Below, piece after piece: positions 12,932-18,124 of a stretch of DNA of 18,124 nucleotides; positions within the stretch are counted from its first letter, which is position 1, and each line of letters opens with the position of its first letter. The stretch comes from QYOJ01 sp964449285 (GTDB taxonomy: Bacteria > Bacteroidota > Bacteroidia > Bacteroidales > FEN-979). The stretch lies in assembly GCA_964449285.1 (NCBI GenBank), contig CAYUZX010000064.1, positions 1 through 18,124 of the forward strand, written 5' to 3'. A program made the translations under genes and the position numbers. A model generated the notes under the pieces. The model did not search any database. It saw only the letters and a program-made list of their open reading frames with translations, and had not been told where the DNA came from.

Positions 12932-15900
12932 TTATTGAATGACTACTTTTTTAATCCCTGATTTTCCATTGTCCAGATCTACCACCCGAATGAAATAAAT
13001 CCCGGGAGAAAATTCTGAAACGGGGATCTGAAGCTTCCTCTGGACTGACTCTGTACTATAAACTTCATGCCCCAGTTCAGTTAGCAAAGAGACCGAATAC
13101 CGGGATAGGAGCGGGAGTGAGATAGTTAAGGAACCATCTATAACCGGATTGGGATAGATTGCAAAGGGCACCCGATTCCCACCAGAGGAGATTGTGCTTG
13201 GGCCTACCTCGATATATTCGACTTTAAGTAGGATATTTTGCCCTACAGTATTGGATACTTTCAATGAGACATCGAAAATTCCCATATCATCATATTGCAC
13301 AGGAGGTGGGTCTGCCCCTAAAAAGGTTGCCGGCTCTCCTCCTTCAAAGGTCCACTCATAATTATCTATCGCTCCTGTTGATGCATCGGTAAAGTTGACT
13401 GTACCACCAACCACAATCGTGGTATCATCTGCTGAAAAACCGGCGATCGGAGGATATGAACACCCTTCGAGTGGAGAAGCCCAAAGGGTATCTCCGGCCC
13501 CATTTACGGCAGCAAACTCCATTGCATGGCGCCAGTTCCCGGGTAATACATTATTGGAGCTGGGGTCGCAAAGTTCTAGTGAGGGTCCCCATCCGTCGGC
13601 CAGTGTATCCCAAGGAAGTTGGTCTCCAACGCTTACGGAATCAATCACGCTACCTGTCGGTTCGTTCAATACGATCTCTTCGCCACCATTGCTCAGCGCT
13701 CCGTCAGTCCACTCCAGTGTGGTAACGCCAAAGGTAGTCTGCATAGCCTGGGCACTCTCCGCCACAATGACATATCCGCCAGGTTCAAGAGTATAAGCAG
13801 GGAAGATGAACGTTACCCCTTTTGAGAAGTAGAAATTTTCCAGATTGATCGCCTCCGTATCATTGTTGAACAACTCGATGAATTCAAGTGTATCGGTTCC
13901 ACTTTCAGGAGGGTTGTACATGATCTCAGTAATTACGATATCAGCTTCCACCGGGGCGCTGACAGTAATGTACCCCGATTTACAGAGCACATCAGACCCA
14001 TAGGCATTCGTAACAGTGAGGCAAACATTATACACACCCGGGTACTCCCACATGATATTAGCCGGATTCGTATCATTCGAACTCATTGGATTCCCTCCTA
14101 CAAAGCTCCAGTTCCATGTATCGGGGCAATATTCTGAGGCATCAAAGAAATCGATCGTTTCTCCAGTCACGATAGTAGTTTCACTTGCCCAAAAATCGGG
14201 TATTGGTATGCCCGGATCACATAACGTCATGAATGTGGCGTTATTTCCATAGGAAGTTCCAAGTGCAGTGGCAGCATAAGCTCTGACGTAGTATGTTGTT
14301 TGGGGGGATAGACCGGTCATGTTGCTTGTAAAGGGGCCTGTTGTTCCCGGTTCAATGGTATGATCGCCCGCCAGGGAGGGGTTAGACGCTGTTCCATAGC
14401 AGAGCCCACGGGCGGTAATCGGAGAGCCACCATCATCAGTTACATTTCCACCTCCTGTTGCAGAGATATTTGTTATATTAGTAAAGGTTGGGTCTGTCAC
14501 AACTGTAGGACCAGTGAAGTCAGGAACACCTGTCACGAGGATCTCGTCTACCTCCCATGCGGCGGCCGCTGAACTGGTACTGGTATATTTGAATGCCAGA
14601 AAAACTGCAGATCCCGAAGTTCCTGAGACATCCAGCGATCCCGACTTCGTCCATATCCAACCACCCGGACAAATGGTAGCAGAGAGTTGTATCCAGGTGG
14701 CGGAATTCGGATCACCTGTTCCTATATAGTTGTTGGAGATGAATACTTCCAAATCCGGACCCGTGTAGTTCTTGGCAGTTTGGAACCGAAAGTGCTCGTC
14801 TGTATAGTGATTGAAATTCATCGCAGGTGATATCAGCCAATCTTCATTCACATTAGCGCCTCCTGCGTATCCGTTCATTGTGGCACAGGGAGTGCCTCCT
14901 ACTCCGTTACTCATGTTCATGCCCCACACCTGGCTTCCTGTTACACTGTACGAAGTCCATGAGCCCAGCGTGCCACTGTTGAAGTCCTCTTCGTTGATGA
15001 TCACCACATTTGGCGTAGTCTCAGAGCTTGATGGTGGAGTTCCGTCGGTTTTGTAGTTGATTGTTGCTCCTGCGTTGGTGTATGGGAATATTTTAAAGTA
15101 GTAGGTCACGTTGCTGGGTAATCCGCTAAAGTTGGCCGTTTCAACCCCCTGAACAATATTCAGGGCTGCTGTGCCGTCGGATAGATCAGGATCGTCTGCA
15201 ACTGGGGTTCCGTCAACAGGAAGAGCAATGTTGTTGAGATCGCTGGCAAGGATAAGATAGGCTGAAGGTAACTGTGCTCCGATAGCATCGGTCCAGCCCA
15301 GGTCCATGGCAAAGATATCGGGAGTGGCCACGAAATTCGTTGGATAGTTGGTTGGCTCTGGATCCACTGCACCTGTAAGGGTTTGGTTGGCATTTAGATT
15401 CCCGGGGGTCTCAGCCTGTGGAGCTTCCCAGGTAAAAGCAGCATAAGCTCCTCCTGTGCCTCCTAGCTGGAGAGATTGGCCGACAGGGGTTGAGCTAGTT
15501 TCTGAAACTCCAATATCAGTTGAAGTAACACCCATTGCAGGTCCGTTACTTGCCGAAAAAGTACCTTCATAACTTAAAAATTGTCCGGTGACAAGTGTTC
15601 CCTGGAAACTTAGGGCTACGCCATCGGGTGAACCGTTCTGAATTCCATTGGAAGGATAGGTGAAGTAATAAAATGTATAGCCACTGACCATCGCTCCAAC
15701 GGTAAACATATCAAGGGTTGTAGAATTATAGCTTGCTCCGCCGTTTCCATTGTATAAGGTTACGGTAAAATCAGATAAGGTAAAAGTGCCTGCATTCTGC
15801 AGTACAACTTCTACAAACTCACCAACATCGGTACTAACATTGTCATAATGGATTTCATTGATCCATGCGTTCTGCGCGTTGAGGGTGCACGAAACACCTG

Positions 15901-15940
15901 CAACAACCAAGAATAAAAAGAGTACTTTTTTTAAGCTCAT
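12932..15940 (-). CDS. Secreted multidomain protein with two lamin-tail-like domains, Fn3, PKD and T9SS type A sorting domain
   Basis: This 1002-residue protein has a signal peptide (1-22, cut at LNA/Q). Domains in order: lamin-tail-like domain about 24-190 (AWINEIHYDN, GEFVEVVL); fibronectin-III-like 195-310; choice-of-anchor J-like 311-471 (NEDWLISPAMNF, WEVDEILVTG); a second Fn3-like domain 476-573 (GLSPQTTYYVRAYAATALGTSYG); PKD-like 578-662 (WNWSFVGG, PGVYNVCLTVTN); a lamin-tail domain 665-825 (DIVITEIMYNPPESGTDTLE, FIELFNN); PKD-like 829-912 (YEWTFEGGEP); and the type A sorting domain 925-1002 (FAIYPNPVIDG, FSPGIYFIRV, GIKKVVIQ). No nuclease or protease domain is present. Expected at the cell surface or released by the T9SS. 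It is first of a three-gene set; the gap to the dnaK terminator is 95 bp and I see no clear TAnnTTTG promoter there. The Cys at residue 18 does not make a good lipobox (GVSC). Confidence 0.88.
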   Translation of the reverse strand: MSLKKVLFLFLVVAGVSCTLNAQNAWINEIHYDNVSTDVGEFVEVVLQNAGTFTLSDFTVTLYNGNGGASYNSTTLDMFTVGAMVSGYTFYYFTYPSNGIQNGSPDGVALSFQGTLVTGQFLSYEGTFSASNGPAMGVTSTDIGVSETSSTPVGQSLQLGGTGGAYAAFTWEAPQAETPGNLNANQTLTGAVDPEPTNYPTNFVATPDIFAMDLGWTDAIGAQLPSAYLILASDLNNIALPVDGTPVADDPDLSDGTAALNIVQGVETANFSGLPSNVTYYFKIFPYTNAGATINYKTDGTPPSSSETTPNVVIINEEDFNSGTLGSWTSYSVTGSQVWGMNMSNGVGGTPCATMNGYAGGANVNEDWLISPAMNFNHYTDEHFRFQTAKNYTGPDLEVFISNNYIGTGDPNSATWIQLSATICPGGWIWTKSGSLDVSGTSGSAVFLAFKYTSTSSAAAAWEVDEILVTGVPDFTGPTVVTDPTFTNITNISATGGGNVTDDGGSPITARGLCYGTASNPSLAGDHTIEPGTTGPFTSNMTGLSPQTTYYVRAYAATALGTSYGNNATFMTLCDPGIPIPDFWASETTIVTGETIDFFDASEYCPDTWNWSFVGGNPMSSNDTNPANIMWEYPGVYNVCLTVTNAYGSDVLCKSGYITVSAPVEADIVITEIMYNPPESGTDTLEFIELFNNDTEAINLENFYFSKGVTFIFPAYTLEPGGYVIVAESAQAMQTTFGVTTLEWTDGALSNGGEEIVLNEPTGSVIDSVSVGDQLPWDTLADGWGPSLELCDPSSNNVLPGNWRHAMEFAAVNGAGDTLWASPLEGCSYPPIAGFSADDTTIVVGGTVNFTDASTGAIDNYEWTFEGGEPATFLGADPPPVQYDDMGIFDVSLKVSNTVGQNILLKVEYIEVGPSTISSGGNRVPFAIYPNPVIDGSLTISLPLLSRYSVSLLTELGHEVYSTESVQRKLQIPVSEFSPGIYFIRVVDLDNGKSGIKKVVIQ
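14528..15358 (-). repeat. Copy 2 of the shared Fn3 + choice-of-anchor J module
   Basis: This region encodes residues 195-471 of the 1002-residue protein, one residue shorter than copy 1 (277 versus 278). Order and spacing of all recognisable motifs are the same as at 11579-12412, so the two arose by duplication of a two-domain block. Confidence 0.85.
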
Positions 15941-16035
15941 AAGGTTTCTTTATTTAAACAAATTACTATAAAGTGAATGCAAGTGATGAAAATAAAGGTT
16001 TTCTTAGTTACAGCCAAATGTTTTGATAAATTGTT

Positions 16036-16077
16036 AAAAAAAAGGGTTGTCTCGATGTTTTGAGACAACCCCTTTTT
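16036..16077 (-). terminator. Intrinsic terminator of dnaK
   Basis: A perfect 10-bp stem, GGGTTGTCTC (16044-16053) with GAGACAACCC (16062-16071), surrounds an 8-base loop. On the minus strand it is followed by eight T (complement of A16036-A16043) and preceded by an A-run. It lies 17 bp after the dnaK stop codon. It isolates dnaK from the adhesin operon downstream. Confidence 0.93.
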
Positions 16078-16094
16078 AACAGAAATTTATTCAC

Positions 16095-18017
16095 TTATTT
16101 TTTATCGTCAACCTCTTCAAAATCGACATCGGTAACCTCATCGTCGTCAGGTCCCTTAGATTGACCCGGATCGGACTGAGGACCTTCCTGCTGTCCGGGT
16201 TGTGTGCCTGCCTGAGAATTATTCTGGTACATCTCCTGGCTGGCTGCCTGCCACATGGCATTCAAGTTAGCCATTGCAGTGTCGATGCCGGCAAAGTCGT
16301 GGTTTTTATGAGCTGCCTTAAGCTCCTCAAGGGCTTTTTCGATTTCTCCCTTTTTATCTGCGGGAACTTTATCGCCGAACTCTTTCAGCTGCTTATCAGT
16401 CTGGAAGATCAACGTATCAGCTGTATTCAGCTTATCCATCTCCTCCTTCAATTTCTTGTCTGAATCGGCATTGATCTGAGCTTCGTCTTTCATCCGTTTG
16501 ATCTCATCGTCGGATAAACCGGAAGAGGCTTCGATACGGATATTTTGCGATTTGTTTGTGGCTTTGTCTTTGGCCGTTACATTGAGTATCCCATTGGCAT
16601 CAATGTCGAATATCACTTCGATCTGTGGGACGCCTCTCTGGGCAGGAGGAATTCCGTCGAGATGGAACCGTCCGATGCTCTTGTTCTGGTTTGCCATAGG
16701 GCGTTCGCCCTGCAATACATGAATTTCTACAGATGTCTGGCTGTCGGCTGCCGTGGAGAATACTTCTGATTTCCGCGTAGGAATTGTGGTATTCGATTCA
16801 ATCAGCCGGGTCATAACTCCTCCAAGGGTTTCGATACCGAGTGACAATGGAGTGACATCAAGGAGCAAAACATCTTTGACTTCACCAGTGAGCACACCAC
16901 CCTGGATAGCTGCTCCGATAGCGACTACCTCATCCGGATTAACGCCTTTTGATGGCTCTTTCCCAAAGAAATCCTTTACAATCTTCTGGATTGCCGGAAT
17001 CCGGGTTGAACCACCAACGAGGATCACTTCATCAATATCCGAAGCTTTCAGTCCGGCATCAGCCATCGCTTTGCGGCAGGGTTCAACGGTTGCCTGCATA
17101 AGAGGGTCAATCAGCTGCTCCAATTTTGCCCGGCTAAGTTTTTTCACGAGGTGCTTTGGCACGCCATCAACAGGCATGATATATGGAAGATTGATCTCCG
17201 TTTCGGTTGAACTGGATAACTCGATTTTGGCTTTTTCAGCTGCCTCTTTAAGCCGCTGCAATGCCATTGGGTCTTTCCGGAGATCGAGGCCTTCATCTTT
17301 CTGGAATTCATCGGCAAGCCAGTTTATGATCTCATGATCAAAGTCATCACCTCCGAGGTGGGTATTCCCATTGGTCGATTTTACTTCAAACACGCCATCC
17401 CCCAACTCCAAAATGGAGATATCGAATGTACCTCCACCAAGGTCGTAAACAGCAACCTTAATATCTTTATGTTTCTTCTCAAGTCCATATGCAAGAGCAG
17501 CTGCGGTAGGCTCATTGATGATGCGTTTAACATCCAGTCCGGCAATCTCTCCGGCCTCTTTGGTAGCCTGACGCTGAGAATCACTGAAGTATGCGGGCAC
17601 TGTGATGACAGCCTCTTTGATCTCCGTGCCAAGGTAATCCTCTGCTGTTTTTTTCATCTTCTGCAGGATCATAGCAGATAACTCCTGTGGTGAATATTCC
17701 TTATCCCCGATCTTAACGCGGGGCGTGTTGTTCTCGCCTCGGACCACGTTATAGGGGACCCGTTTGATCTCTTTGGTTACCTGATCATATGATTCGCCCA
17801 TAAACCGTTTGATCGAAAATATAGTGTTTGTGGGATTTGTAATAGCCTGGCGTTTGGCAGGGTCACCCACCTTTCGCTCTCCATTATCGGTAAATGCAAC
17901 AACAGATGGGGTTGTTCTTCTGCCTTCGCTGTTTGGGATTACAACAGGCTCGTTACCTTCCATCACAGCAACACATGAGTTTGTAGTTCCTAAGTCAATT
18001 CCAATTATTTTTCCCAT
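16095..18017 (-). CDS. dnaK: Chaperone protein DnaK (Hsp70)
   Basis: This 640-residue, full-length cytoplasmic Hsp70 folds and refolds proteins with DnaJ and GrpE. The nucleotide-binding domain shows IIGIDLGTTNSCVAVMEG at the start, AVITVPAYFSDSQRQATKEA, INEPTAAALAYG, VYDLGGGTFDISIL, HLGGDDFD and VILVGGSTRIPAIQ. The interdomain linker is DVLLLDVTPLSLGIETLGG, followed by the peptide-binding domain (LQGERPMANQNKSIGRF, VTAKDKATNKSQNIRIEAS) and a helical lid. The C-terminal tail is rich in Q/G/P and then acidic, ending DVDFEEVDDKK, which matches the EEVD-like end of bacterial DnaK. The ATG at 18017 gives the canonical MGKIIGIDLGTTNS start. dnaJ and grpE are not in the window, and dnaK appears to be transcribed alone, with its own terminator. 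Nothing unusual in its motifs. Confidence 0.99.
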   Translation of the reverse strand: MGKIIGIDLGTTNSCVAVMEGNEPVVIPNSEGRRTTPSVVAFTDNGERKVGDPAKRQAITNPTNTIFSIKRFMGESYDQVTKEIKRVPYNVVRGENNTPRVKIGDKEYSPQELSAMILQKMKKTAEDYLGTEIKEAVITVPAYFSDSQRQATKEAGEIAGLDVKRIINEPTAAALAYGLEKKHKDIKVAVYDLGGGTFDISILELGDGVFEVKSTNGNTHLGGDDFDHEIINWLADEFQKDEGLDLRKDPMALQRLKEAAEKAKIELSSSTETEINLPYIMPVDGVPKHLVKKLSRAKLEQLIDPLMQATVEPCRKAMADAGLKASDIDEVILVGGSTRIPAIQKIVKDFFGKEPSKGVNPDEVVAIGAAIQGGVLTGEVKDVLLLDVTPLSLGIETLGGVMTRLIESNTTIPTRKSEVFSTAADSQTSVEIHVLQGERPMANQNKSIGRFHLDGIPPAQRGVPQIEVIFDIDANGILNVTAKDKATNKSQNIRIEASSGLSDDEIKRMKDEAQINADSDKKLKEEMDKLNTADTLIFQTDKQLKEFGDKVPADKKGEIEKALEELKAAHKNHDFAGIDTAMANLNAMWQAASQEMYQNNSQAGTQPGQQEGPQSDPGQSKGPDDDEVTDVDFEEVDDKK

Positions 18018-18124
18018 GATGAATACATTTATATAAAATACTATTTGGTTTCTGAATTTCCTTCAGCACGTCAATGATTGTGCCATGATTAAATTCTTGC
18101 ATGCAATCTGACAAAACGACAGAA
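18018..18124 (-). promoter_or_regulatory. Upstream region of dnaK, incomplete
   Basis: The 107 bases before the dnaK start are A/T-rich and contain a perfect 10-bp palindrome, TTGCATGCAA (18097-18106). No CIRCE element (TTAGCACTC...GAGTGCTAA) and no exact TAnnTTTG promoter is visible. The promoter may lie here in a degenerate form or beyond the window edge. Confidence 0.35.

Noticed and set aside
15880..15940. Cys18 of the 1002-residue protein as a lipoprotein lipobox
   Set aside because: The preceding residues (AGVS) do not fit a lipobox, a normal signal peptidase site follows at LNA/Q, and the protein has a T9SS sorting domain.
15941..16035. Possible promoter for the type A adhesin operon (minus-strand GTAATTTG at 15966-15959)
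   Set aside because: It differs from TAnnTTTG at the first position and has no TTG at the right distance, so I could not support it although a promoter is expected here.
16753..17337. A 194-codon plus-strand open frame opposite dnaK
   Set aside because: Long antisense frames in dnaK/hsp70 genes are a known by-product of codon bias. The DnaK reading is certain and the antisense product has no recognisable features.
18071..18086. Minus-strand TGGCAC-n5-TTG upstream of dnaK, resembling a sigma-54 promoter
   Set aside because: The essential GC at -12 is replaced by GA and the G of the -24 element is also off. A single near match in A/T-rich DNA is not enough.

Overview
The window comes from a member of the Bacteroidota that has a type IX secretion system (T9SS). 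The evidence is one type B (gliding-motility-type) C-terminal sorting domain, two type A sorting domains, a PorP/SprF-family outer-membrane protein, a typical DnaK, and promoters resembling the Bacteroidota form TAnnTTTG. The sequence does not fix the order or genus. An environmental, gliding or adhesive bacterium is plausible. There are no RNA genes, insertion sequences, CRISPR arrays or phage genes.

Layout, left to right. (1) A minus-strand gene for an exported, probably beta-barrel outer-membrane protein runs off the left edge. (2) A two-gene minus-strand unit reads from about 9154 down to 815. It holds a 2403-residue secreted protein of about 25 PKD-type domains ending in a type B sorting domain, then, 18 bp later, a PorP/SprF-family protein, and it closes with an intrinsic terminator at 779-807. 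(3) A 261-bp divergent intergenic region contains candidate promoters and a 9-bp inverted repeat. (4) The only plus-strand gene is a small Cys-rich lipoprotein; its stop codon directly abuts the stop of the next minus-strand gene. (5) Three minus-strand genes with 18- and 15-bp gaps run from 15940 down to 9731: two multidomain type A T9SS substrates that share a 277-278-residue module, and an exported protein of unknown function. (6) dnaK, with its own strong terminator at 16036-16077, occupies the right end.

How the genes work together (inference). The giant PKD protein is the cargo, and the PorP/SprF homologue is its likely dedicated outer-membrane partner, as SprF is for SprB. The neighbouring type A operon supplies two more cell-surface or released proteins. 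dnaK is an unrelated housekeeping neighbour.

The most striking internal structure is in the giant gene. Domains 3 to 17 follow a strict three-domain order (C-A-B) with a period of about 263 residues. This shows growth by duplication of three-domain blocks rather than of single domains. Other points worth checking are a 13-bp perfect hairpin followed by T residues inside the 5' part of the unknown-function gene, and a local break in the otherwise regular cysteine pattern of the PKD domains.
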